From Shimia_B sp039198835 (GTDB taxonomy: Bacteria > Pseudomonadota > Alphaproteobacteria > Rhodobacterales > Rhodobacteraceae), in the NCBI GenBank assembly GCA_039198835.1, contig JBCCTH010000190.1, positions 1 to 5,381 on the forward strand: 5,381 bases of DNA, read 5' to 3'. The position numbers were made by a program, and so were the translations under genes. This document shows, in pieces, positions 1 to 5,190 of this stretch. The notes under the pieces are model-generated. The model saw only the letters and a list, made by a program, of their open reading frames with translations, made no database searches and had not been told where the DNA came from. Position 1 is the stretch's first letter. Each line of letters opens with the position of its first letter.

Positions 1-1
1 G

Positions 2-295
2 ATCATTCTTCTTTCCGAAGGCCGTCTTCTCAATCTGGGCAACGCGACAGGGCACCCATCTTTTGTGATGTCGGCGTCATTCACCAACCAGGTGCTCGCG
101 CAGATCGAGCTTTGGAAGAACGGTGAGAATTACGGCAATGAGGTTTACATCCTGCCCAAGCACCTCGACGAGAAGGTCGCGCGGCTCCATCTCGACCGGA
201 TCGGCGTTAAGCTCACCGAACTCGACAAGTCGCAAGCCGACTACATCGGCGTGTCCGTCGCAGGCCCCTTCAAGCCCGAGCATTATCGGTATTAA
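2..295 (+). CDS. ahcY: S-adenosylhomocysteine hydrolase, C-terminal 97 residues (5' truncated by window)
   Basis: Adenosylhomocysteinase reversibly splits S-adenosylhomocysteine into adenosine and homocysteine in the cytosol, removing the product inhibitor of SAM-dependent methyltransferases. The frame is open from base 2 to a TAA at 293-295. The visible part contains the family's NATGHPSFVMS segment (about residues 14-24 of the fragment), which lines the active site and NAD region, and the lysine-rich helix leading to the C-terminus. It ends in the typical PFKPEHYRY tail, whose Lys and Tyr reach into the NAD site of the neighbouring subunit in known structures. About the last fifth of a protein of roughly 460 residues is present, and the C-terminus is intact. 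The real start lies left of the window, so the GTG at 65 is internal. A terminator follows 45 bases after the stop, so ahcY is the last gene of its transcript. The identification is firm. Confidence 0.97.
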   Translation: MILLSEGRLLNLGNATGHPSFVMSASFTNQVLAQIELWKNGENYGNEVYILPKHLDEKVARLHLDRIGVKLTELDKSQADYIGVSVAGPFKPEHYRY

Positions 296-340
296 GGACG
301 CTTGCCGAAGGGCTCAGGCAGCCCCATCGCTGTGATGTGC

Positions 341-378
341 AAAAGGGCGTCAGGGTCAGATCCTCGACGCCCTTTTTT
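341..378 (+). terminator. Intrinsic terminator of ahcY
   Basis: An 11-bp perfect stem (341-351 AAAAGGGCGTC with 366-376 GACGCCCTTTT) encloses a 14-base loop in which AGG/CCT can add a further short pairing. The 3' arm runs into six T residues (373-378). This is a textbook Rho-independent terminator on the plus strand, placed 45 bases after the ahcY stop codon. On the minus strand only the four paired A residues could act as a U tract, and no minus-strand gene ends here. Confidence 0.9.
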
Positions 379-651
379 GTGTCTCTACGCTGAGACGGTG
401 GTCTGGATCCTTTGAGGCGCCGGCGCCACGTGGATGGATGAGCGGCGGCAATTGTAAACGAAAGCCGTGATAGGAACAGACGCACCGAGATGACATGGTC
501 GCATCGCCAAGAAAGTCCTTGGCGTTTCATTTCGTAAAGCCCGCGCCGTGTCGCCCGCCCCTACACTTGGGAAGGATCGTGCCAGTTTCCCCTTGGTGCC
601 CGGAACACGCTATGATTATCTCTGGCGCACGAGCGGCGGGCGCTCGGCGAA
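379..651. other. Non-coding gap between ahcY terminator and DUF2853 gene
   Basis: No reading frame here resembles a protein I recognise. Three elements are visible. GGCGCCGGCGCC at 416-427 is a 12-bp perfect palindrome, closely followed by CCACGTGG at 426-433. A 5-bp hairpin GTCTC/GAGAC lies at 381-396. A 7-bp hairpin lies at 505-524 and is followed by a T-rich stretch. The gap is much longer than a single small gene would need for its promoter, so an unannotated small RNA or a long leader is possible but not shown. Confidence 0.5.
505..533 (+). terminator. Terminator-like hairpin with no gene to end
   Basis: CGCCAAG at 505-511 pairs perfectly with CTTGGCG at 518-524 around a 6-base loop, and the stem is followed by TTTCATTTCG. 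The stem is short and the T tract interrupted, so this would be a modest intrinsic terminator. It lies 127 bases after the much stronger ahcY terminator and about 150 bases before the next start codon. It could end a short unannotated transcript, back up the ahcY terminator, or be chance. Confidence 0.35.
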
Positions 652-657
652 TATAAT
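652..657 (+). promoter_or_regulatory. Candidate -10 box for the DUF2853 gene
   Basis: A perfect TATAAT lies 24 bases upstream of the start codon at 682. Transcription would begin near 664, just ahead of the AGGAGG ribosome binding site at 671-676, leaving a compact leader of about 18 bases. No good TTGACA-like -35 box is seen 16-18 bases upstream (that stretch is GC-rich, ACGAGC-like), and there is no extended -10 TG. If real, it is either -35-weak or helped by an activator. An alternative -10 (TATGAT, 611-616) also lacks a good partner. Confidence 0.4.
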
Positions 658-681
658 GTCCTCGATGGACAGGAGGGAACA

Positions 682-1023
682 ATGGGGAAACGCGACGATC
701 TCATCGCGCAATATGCCGATGATCTTCAGAATAAATGCGGCATGTCGCCGGATATGGAATTGCTGACAAAAGTCACCATCGGATGCGGTCCGGCGATCTA
801 CAATGCCGATGCGTCCACAGTGGCGGGGAGCCAGGCATCCGAGCTGGAGACGGTAAAAAACAACTTTCTCATCAAGAAGCTGGGCCTCGCCGATGGCCCT
901 GAGCTCATGGATGCGATCAACCAAGTGATCGAGACCTACGGCAAGTCAGAGCGCAACAAATATCGCGCGGTGGTCTATTACATGCTGACCAAGCATTTCG
1001 GAAAGGAAGCCGTTTACGGCTGA
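682..1023 (+). CDS. DUF2853 family protein, function unknown
   Basis: This 113-residue soluble protein matches from memory the DUF2853 family (Pfam PF11015), small proteins common in alphaproteobacteria with no known role. Recognisable segments are the N-terminal MGKRDDLIAQYA, the central LLTKVTIGCGPAIYNADAS (about 28-46), VKNNFLIKKLGL (about 59-70) and the C-terminal KYRAVVYYMLTKHFGKE. There is no signal peptide or membrane segment; it looks like a compact mainly helical fold. The start is fixed by a perfect AGGAGG at 671-676, five bases before the ATG. The length fits the family and no defect is seen. The gene stands alone, between the ahcY terminator and its own strong terminator, so it is probably monocistronic. 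Family assignment is confident; no function is offered. Confidence 0.93.
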   Translation: MGKRDDLIAQYADDLQNKCGMSPDMELLTKVTIGCGPAIYNADASTVAGSQASELETVKNNFLIKKLGLADGPELMDAINQVIETYGKSERNKYRAVVYYMLTKHFGKEAVYG

Positions 1024-1169
1024 TTGGATAGCGCGACGGCAGTTGAAAGAAAGGCACGCGAGACCGAAATGCGCATCGCATTCCTTTCAAATGCCATCTT
1101 CAATCTCTTTGCGCAATCAATCCGAAATTGATACCGTGATTTTGCTTTTCGAAGAGCAAGAGATGGGCT
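1024..1169 (+). other. Structured 3' trailer of the DUF2853 gene
   Basis: About 146 bases separate the stop codon from the terminator stem, a long trailer for a single small gene. Several hairpins can form. TTGAAAG at 1043-1049 pairs with CTTTCAA at 1084-1090, enclosing AATGCG/CGCATT (1068-1073 with 1077-1082). ATCAAT/ATTGAT (1116-1121 with 1127-1132) sits around CCGAA. GCTTTTC/GAAGAGC lies at 1143-1156. No convincing reading frame is present. This could be the body of a 3'-UTR-derived small RNA, or simply a trailer. Confidence 0.35.
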
Positions 1170-1207
1170 GCGGGCGAAAGAGCGATCTCTTTCGCCCGCT
1201 TTTTTTT
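1170..1207 (+). terminator. Strong intrinsic terminator after the DUF2853 gene
   Basis: A 13-bp perfect stem (1170-1182 GCGGGCGAAAGAG with 1187-1199 CTCTTTCGCCCGC) closes a CGAT tetraloop and is followed directly by eight T residues (1200-1207). It is oriented for the plus strand only: on the minus strand the bases after the stem (complement of 1169 leftwards) are not T-rich, so it should not stop the convergent minus-strand operon efficiently by the intrinsic mechanism. Confidence 0.95.
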
Positions 1208-1224
1208 AAGGCGCAGTCAGCGCT

Positions 1225-1617
1225 TCAGAAAAGCACGAGAATGAGGCCGATCACGGCCGATGCGCCGGTGGCGTAACCCGCATCGATCAGTGTGAGCGCC
1301 GTTGGCCTGCCTGCAAATCCATAGCATGTCGCGAGCCAAGGCACCGAGATGAAGAGGCCCAGGCCCGCGCCGTAAAGCGCGCCGCGTCCGAGCCCATCGA
1401 TCTCCGCGCCGATGAAAATGTGGCGCATCATGCCCGCCACGATGATCGCGGCGATGATCCCCACGATGTAGGGTTTGGGGTCAGACTGGTTCGCGGGCTT
1501 GCCATCGACCACGCTGACCCCCGAGACCGCCATCCATCGGTTCGCGAAAAGGGTATACCAAACGGCCCCGAAGACGAAGCCGCCCACACCTGCCGCAACG
1601 ACGTTCAAAAACTCCAT
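1225..1617 (-). CDS. DUF1761 family small integral membrane protein
   Basis: This 130-residue protein is almost wholly hydrophobic and resembles the DUF1761 family (PF08570), whose function is unknown. Four membrane segments are apparent, at about residues 5-25, 50-68, 80-101 and 107-130. The GAVWYTLFANRW stretch (17-28) at the end of the first helix is typical of the family. A short polar loop (38-49, with Asp, Lys and Pro) joins helices 1 and 2. The ATG at 1617 is preceded by AAGGGGAG about six bases upstream, an acceptable ribosome binding site. The gene follows the EVE gene by 43 bases with no terminator between, so it may be the last gene of the tsaD operon; a separate promoter cannot be excluded. 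It converges on the DUF2853 gene. The inner membrane is the expected location. No substrate or role can be assigned. Confidence 0.88.
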   Translation of the reverse strand: MEFLNVVAAGVGGFVFGAVWYTLFANRWMAVSGVSVVDGKPANQSDPKPYIVGIIAAIIVAGMMRHIFIGAEIDGLGRGALYGAGLGLFISVPWLATCYGFAGRPTALTLIDAGYATGASAVIGLILVLF

Positions 1618-1660
1618 GATGCTCCCCTTTTGAGACTTGTGATTAGTGATTTCAGTGCCA

Positions 1661-2074
1661 TCAGCCTTCTGACAATTCGCAGATGATGCGCCATTCCTCT
1701 TCGGTGACGGGCTGAACGGAAAGGCGGGCGTTTCTGACGAGGATCATTTCGCTGAGGCGGCCATCCGCCTTGATCTCATCGAGCGTCACGGGGCGCGCCA
1801 GGGCGCGTTTGGCCCGAATATCGACGCACTCCCATCTCGGATCATCTGTCGTGCTATCGGGGTGGCTTTCCGCGCAAACCTCAACGATCCCCACGACAGA
1901 TTTCTCTTTCTGCGAGTGATAGAAAAAGCCCAACTCGCCCTGCTTCATGGCGCGCATGAAGTTGCGCGCTTGATAATTGCGGACGCCGTCCCATTCTTCG
2001 CCTGCATCTCCTTTCGCCATTTGATCCGCCCAGCTCCACACCGATGGTTCCGATTTGAAGAGCCAATGCGCCAT
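1661..2074 (-). CDS. EVE-domain (PUA-like) protein
   Basis: A 137-residue protein made of a single EVE domain (PF01878), the family of human THYN1 and many bacterial proteins. EVE folds resemble PUA and YTH domains and are thought to bind modified bases in DNA or RNA through an aromatic pocket. Diagnostic features are the N-terminal WLFKSEP (residues 4-10), followed by Trp13 and Trp15, then WDGVRNYQARNFM (28-40), GELGFFYHS (46-54) and GIVEV (62-66). The length is normal for a stand-alone EVE protein. Its ATG overlaps the stop codon of the yciI gene by one base (TAATG, 2072-2076), and there is only a weak ribosome binding site, so translation probably depends on coupling. The ligand is unknown; a link with tRNA modification by the operon's tsaD product is tempting but inferred only from position. 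Confidence 0.94.
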   Translation of the reverse strand: MAHWLFKSEPSVWSWADQMAKGDAGEEWDGVRNYQARNFMRAMKQGELGFFYHSQKEKSVVGIVEVCAESHPDSTTDDPRWECVDIRAKRALARPVTLDEIKADGRLSEMILVRNARLSVQPVTEEEWRIICELSEG

Positions 2075-2349
2075 TATCCGATCACTTTCGTCCAGGGCTT
2101 GAGAGAGACATCGGCAAAAAGCCCCGCCTTGGCATAGGGATCACCGGCCGCCCAAGCCTCTGCTTCGGCCATATCGGCGACATCAAGGACAATCAGAGAC
2201 CCGCACATCGCGCCCTCTTTATCATGGAGCGGGCCTGCCAGGTGAACTTTGTCCGGGTGCGCATGGAGATAGGCTTTATGGGCCGGGCGATTTTCCATGC
2301 GCAAATCGAGTGAATTCGATTTGTCTTGAGCGATGAGAGCGACGAGCAT
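2074..2349 (-). CDS. YciI-family protein
   Basis: A 91-residue protein of the YciI family (PF03795, ferredoxin-like alpha/beta barrel fold related to dehydrochlorinase and muconolactone isomerase-like proteins). Most members have no proven reaction. Visible family marks, counting from the chosen start, are the opening strand MLVALIAQDK, RMENRPAHKAYL with a conserved His (24), AGPLHD (39-44, His43/Asp44), GSLIVLD (51-57) and the DPYAKAGLF stretch (71-79). Two adjacent ATG codons are possible, at 2352 and 2349. I choose 2349 because the very strong AGGAGG (2354-2359) is four bases away from it but only one base from the first ATG, and because family members usually begin ML. With this start the gene overlaps the gpsA stop by one base (TGATG), mirroring the TAATG junction at its other end. 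It is a soluble, cytosolic, probably oligomeric protein of uncertain function. Confidence 0.93.
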   Translation of the reverse strand: MLVALIAQDKSNSLDLRMENRPAHKAYLHAHPDKVHLAGPLHDKEGAMCGSLIVLDVADMAEAEAWAAGDPYAKAGLFADVSLKPWTKVIG

Positions 2350-3278
2350 CATTCCTCCTTTAACGGGCGCGACATGAGCGCCTCGAGCGCGCTATGGATC
2401 GTGATATCCCCTGAGATCAAGCGCTGCGTCATTGCGAGAACCGGTGTCTCGACTGCGTGTTTGCGCGCAAGATCAGCGACAACCGCCGCCGTGGCCACGC
2501 CTTCGACCGTGGTGTCTTCCGCAAAGCTCTGGCCGCGGCCCAGCGCGAGGCCATAGCGGTAGTTTCGGCTGCTTTCAGAGAGCGCGGTCAGCATCAGATC
2601 GCCGAGGCCCGAAAGGCCCATCAATGTTTCGCTTTGTGCGCCTTCAAGGCGCGCGATGAGCGCCAGTTCGCCCAGGCCTCGCGTGATCAATGCGGCTTGC
2701 GCGCTCGCGCCAAGCCCCGCACCTGTGACCGCGCCTGAAGCAATGGCTAGGACGTTTTTCAAGGCTCCGCCAAGCTCGGCACCTTTGACATCATCGGTGG
2801 TGTAAACCCGCAATGTGGGGCTGCTCAGAAGTTGTTGAAGCATGCTGGCGTCGTCGCGCGCATGGCTTGCGAGGGTCAGGGCCGTGGGAAGCCCCCTTGC
2901 AACATCAATCGCGAAGCTTGGACCGGTGAGAAGCGATGATCGCATCCAGCCGAGTGCGGCCATGAGGCTTGCCGGGCCTAGCCCGGTTTCGGCATCAAGG
3001 CCTTTGCAGCAGGCAACGAGCGGTGCGTGTGTGCCCGGCAGCGCTGCGAGCGCGCCCCGCAGCGCGCCCATGGGCACGGCTATGAGGATCGCCGCCGCGC
3101 CGTTGATCGCCGCTTCCGGCGAGGCCATCACCCTCACCCGATCTGGTAGCGCATGGCCCGGAAGCCGGGGCGATTGCCGCATCTCTCGGGTAAGACCCCG
3201 CCCCCAAAGCCTAACCTCCCCCGGGATCGCCAAGCTCAGAGACGTGCCAAACGCGCCAGCTCCGAGGATCGCGATCAT
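2349..3278 (-). CDS. gpsA: NAD(P)-dependent glycerol-3-phosphate dehydrogenase
   Basis: GpsA reversibly reduces dihydroxyacetone phosphate to sn-glycerol 3-phosphate in the cytosol, feeding phospholipid synthesis. The 309-residue product has the N-terminal Rossmann dinucleotide motif GAGAFGT (6-12), a conserved Lys92 in CCKGLD, LTGPSFA (117-123), the catalytic Lys174 within ELGGALKNVLAIASG (168-182), GLSGLGDLMLT (221-231) and the substrate-binding SSRN (236-239). The length is slightly below the usual 320-340 because the N-terminus and some loops are short; no key residue is missing. The ATG at 3278 overlaps the tsaD stop by four bases (ATGA, 3275-3278), and only a weak AAAGG lies about ten bases upstream, so it is probably coupled to tsaD. 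The stop overlaps the yciI start. Pairing of gpsA behind tsaD is common in alphaproteobacteria. The identification is firm. Confidence 0.97.
   Translation of the reverse strand: MIAILGAGAFGTSLSLAIPGEVRLWGRGLTREMRQSPRLPGHALPDRVRVMASPEAAINGAAAILIAVPMGALRGALAALPGTHAPLVACCKGLDAETGLGPASLMAALGWMRSSLLTGPSFAIDVARGLPTALTLASHARDDASMLQQLLSSPTLRVYTTDDVKGAELGGALKNVLAIASGAVTGAGLGASAQAALITRGLGELALIARLEGAQSETLMGLSGLGDLMLTALSESSRNYRYGLALGRGQSFAEDTTVEGVATAAVVADLARKHAVETPVLAMTQRLISGDITIHSALEALMSRPLKEE
2354..2359 (-). promoter_or_regulatory. Ribosome binding site deciding the yciI start
   Basis: On the minus strand the sequence reads AAAGGAGGA followed by ATGATG. A complete AGGAGG lies inside the end of gpsA. 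Its spacing of four bases suits the second ATG (2349) and is too close (one base) for the first (2352). It is the strongest Shine-Dalgarno in the operon and suggests efficient reinitiation or independent loading at yciI. Confidence 0.8.
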
Positions 3279-4363
3279 GCTTTCGCGCCTTTCTTCCCGG
3301 ACCCCAGGAGCGGAGATTGCCCCGTGTCGAGCGGCCAGCGCGGGCGCGCCGAAAGGGCTGGCCCGTCATTGCGCCCCAGCGCATGGAGCAAACCGCCCAC
3401 ATGGGCGATCATGGCGGCGTTATCAGTACACAATGAAAGCGGAGGCGCGGTAAACCGAACGCCGCGTCGCGCCGCAACCCCGGCCAGCGCCGCTCTGATC
3501 GCCGCGTTTGCCGCCACCCCGCCCGCCACGGCGATGGCCGGGGCCGCAGGCCCACGGTGGAGATAATGATCAAGCGCGCGGTCGGTCTTTGCGGCAAAAA
3601 CATCGACGACGGCCGATTGAAAGCTCGCGCATATATCGGCGCGCAGGCCCCGTTTCAGCCCGCCATCGCGCGCCACGGCTTCATCGCGCGCGCGCAAGAC
3701 GGCTGTTTTGAGGCCCGAAAACGAAAGGTTGCAATCGGGCCGGTCGCGCAAGGGGCGTGGTAGCGCGATATGAGGAGACCCGCGCTTCGCTTCATTTTCT
3801 ACGGACGGGCCGCCCGGTTGCGGCAGGCCCAGAAGCCGCGCGACTTTGTCAAACGCCTCTCCGGGTGCATCATCGATTGTGCCGCCGAGCCGGGTGAAAG
3901 CTTCCGGGCCATCCACGATGAGAAACTGACAATGCCCGCCCGAGACCAGCAGCATCAGATAAGGAAAGGCGAGCCCGTCGGTCAGAACAGGGGTCAGCGC
4001 ATGGCCCGCGAGATGATTGACACCGATGAGCGGCAACCCCTGCGCGATGGCGATCCCCTTCGCCAGCATCACGCCCGACATCACCCCCCCGATGAGCCCG
4101 GGCCCCGCCGTCACCGCGATGGCATCGCAAGATCCCAGATCGCCATCGGCCAGGCGTAAAGCCTCTAACACGGCCGTATCGAGCTTTTCAGCATGGGCGC
4201 GGGCGGCGATCTCGGGCACGACGCCGCCAAAATCAGCGTGCAGCGCGTTTTGCCCCAGGACCACATTCGATAATATCTCAGCGCGCCCGCCGCCCTTGCC
4301 CATGCGCAGGAGTGCGGCGGCGGTATCGTCACAACTGCTCTCAATGCCGAGTATCAGGCTCAT
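3275..4363 (-). CDS. tsaD: tRNA N6-adenosine threonylcarbamoyltransferase TsaD
   Basis: TsaD (YgjD/Gcp/Kae1 family) transfers the threonylcarbamoyl group from threonylcarbamoyl-AMP (made by TsaC) to A37 of ANN-decoding tRNAs, working with TsaB and TsaE to make t6A. It is an ASKHA-fold enzyme and nearly always essential. The 362-residue product begins with LILGIESSCDDTAAAL (3-18). It carries the metal-binding pair His117 and His121 in NHLAGH, the SGGHCQ loop (141-146), the GEAFDKVARLLG segment (168-179), the GGVAAN motif (281-286) and the third metal ligand Asp314 in CTDNAAMIA. All expected catalytic elements are present and the length is normal. The ATG at 4363 has AAGGGG about seven bases upstream. 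It is the first gene of the minus-strand operon and diverges from hemD across 43 bases. The basic tail (GSGKKGAKA) is not part of the conserved core. Confidence 0.98.
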   Translation of the reverse strand: MSLILGIESSCDDTAAALLRMGKGGGRAEILSNVVLGQNALHADFGGVVPEIAARAHAEKLDTAVLEALRLADGDLGSCDAIAVTAGPGLIGGVMSGVMLAKGIAIAQGLPLIGVNHLAGHALTPVLTDGLAFPYLMLLVSGGHCQFLIVDGPEAFTRLGGTIDDAPGEAFDKVARLLGLPQPGGPSVENEAKRGSPHIALPRPLRDRPDCNLSFSGLKTAVLRARDEAVARDGGLKRGLRADICASFQSAVVDVFAAKTDRALDHYLHRGPAAPAIAVAGGVAANAAIRAALAGVAARRGVRFTAPPLSLCTDNAAMIAHVGGLLHALGRNDGPALSARPRWPLDTGQSPLLGSGKKGAKA

Positions 4364-4406
4364 GGCGTTGCCCCTTTAGGCGCCGAGCCCTACAAGTCAG
4401 CGCGCG
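4364..4406. promoter_or_regulatory. Compact divergent tsaD/hemD intergenic region
   Basis: Only 43 bases separate two divergent start codons, so both promoters must lie in or overlap this gap and the flanking coding ends. For hemD a plausible plus-strand pair is TTGCCC (4368-4373) and TACAAG (4391-4396) with a 17-base spacer, placing the transcription start near 4403, only a few bases before the ATG at 4407. For tsaD I find only weak candidates (TTGTGT, complement of 4410-4415, with a poor -10). The gap also contains the tsaD ribosome binding site (AAGGGG, complement of 4371-4376), which overlaps the proposed hemD -35 box. Confidence 0.4.
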
Positions 4407-5144
4407 ATGACACAACCTGCCCCCCTTTGTCTGCTGACCCGTCCGGCACCTGAAAGCGCGCGGCTCGCGGCCCGCCTGGGCAACGCGTTCGGGTTGAAGA
4501 GTGTCCTTTCGCCCCTGATCGATATCGAGCCTGTTAACGCAGCTGTCGATTTTGCGGGGTATCGCGGGGTCATTGTCACGTCTTCAAAGGCTGCCGAGCG
4601 TGTCGCGGCCTTGGGTGCGCCGCGCGGGATGCCCGTTTTCGCCGTGGGGCGAAAAACGGCCGCCGTGGCCGCGCGCTTTGGTTTTAAGGCAGATGCAGCC
4701 GGTGGCGATGCCGAGGCCCTGATCTCGCATGTTGAAGCGCTCCGCCCAGAGGGCCCGCTTTTGCATTTGCGCGGCGATCATAGCCGCGGAGACGTCGCGC
4801 GGCGATTAACATCCGCCGGGCTTCCTTGCCATGAGGCGGTGATTTATCGGCAAAAGGCGCGTCAGCTCAGCAAGGAGGCTGGCGCTCTTTTGGCTGGCAA
4901 GAACCCTGTGATCCTCCCTCTCTTTTCGCCTCGCACGGCAGCCGTTTTCGAGCCGAACGTTGCGCCCAACGCCCCTCTCTTCCCGGTGGCGCTAAGCGCT
5001 GCCGTCGCCGCAGCAAGCGCGCATTTTGCCGGGCCAGATCAGATCGTGATCGCCGATACGCCCACCGAAGACGCAATGATCGCGTCCATCGGCCACCTTT
5101 CGCCGGTTCGCGCTTGGCTTGAGCAAGGCGGAATGCAAAGCTAG
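4407..5144 (+). CDS. hemD: Uroporphyrinogen-III synthase
   Basis: HemD closes and inverts ring D of hydroxymethylbilane to give uroporphyrinogen III, the branch point to heme, siroheme, cobalamin and, in phototrophs, bacteriochlorophyll. The 245-residue product fits the family's two-lobed alpha/beta fold and usual length. Recognisable pieces are LLTRP (9-13), PLIDIEP (36-42), VIVTSSKAAERVA (55-67, the variable TSxxA loop), PVFAVGRKTAAVA (76-88), LHLRGDHSRGDV (119-130), EAVIYRQ (143-149), the LFSPRTAAVF loop (about 171-180) and ADTPTEDAMI near the C-terminus. HemD is poorly conserved, but this combination is characteristic. hemC is not adjacent in this window. No Shine-Dalgarno is visible before the ATG (the preceding bases are TCAGCGCGCG), and a candidate promoter ends about ten bases upstream, suggesting a near-leaderless message. 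The next gene, probably Mic60-like, follows after 46 bases and may be co-transcribed. Confidence 0.93.
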   Translation: MTQPAPLCLLTRPAPESARLAARLGNAFGLKSVLSPLIDIEPVNAAVDFAGYRGVIVTSSKAAERVAALGAPRGMPVFAVGRKTAAVAARFGFKADAAGGDAEALISHVEALRPEGPLLHLRGDHSRGDVARRLTSAGLPCHEAVIYRQKARQLSKEAGALLAGKNPVILPLFSPRTAAVFEPNVAPNAPLFPVALSAAVAAASAHFAGPDQIVIADTPTEDAMIASIGHLSPVRAWLEQGGMQS

Positions 5145-5152
5145 GCTGACAA

Positions 5153-5172
5153 AGCCACCGCCTTCGGTGGTT
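5153..5172 (+). other. Hairpin between hemD and the next gene
   Basis: AGCCACCG (5153-5160) pairs with CGGTGGTT (5165-5172) around a CCTT tetraloop, eight pairs including one G-U. It begins nine bases after the hemD stop. It is followed by GACTAAGC with no T run, so it is not a standard intrinsic terminator. It could protect the hemD mRNA end, tune the expression ratio of the two genes, or be incidental. It lies about 18 bases before the next start codon, close to its ribosome binding site. Confidence 0.5.
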
Positions 5173-5190
5173 GACTAAGCGGGGTGACAC

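Noticed and set aside
65..295. Short 76-residue gene starting at GTG 65
   Set aside because: The same frame is open from base 2 and the upstream residues continue the ahcY family sequence, so this is an internal codon.
1..340. SAH riboswitch linked to ahcY
   Set aside because: Such an element would lie upstream of the gene's start, outside this window; nothing like it is seen downstream.
548..766. Plus-strand frame from 548 overlapping the DUF2853 start
   Set aside because: It is out of frame with the recognised gene, has no ribosome binding site and its translation resembles no known protein.
1618..1675. Promoter for the DUF1761 gene using TTGTCA (complement of 1670-1675)
   Set aside because: The best -10-like element (ACTAAT, complement of 1642-1647) is 22 bases away, too far for a standard promoter; read-through from the operon is simpler.
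2842..3566. Long plus-strand open frames (203 and 137 codons) opposite gpsA and tsaD
   Set aside because: They lie antisense to two unmistakable enzymes, have low-complexity Arg/Ala/Pro-rich translations typical of GC-rich shadow frames, and show no family resemblance.
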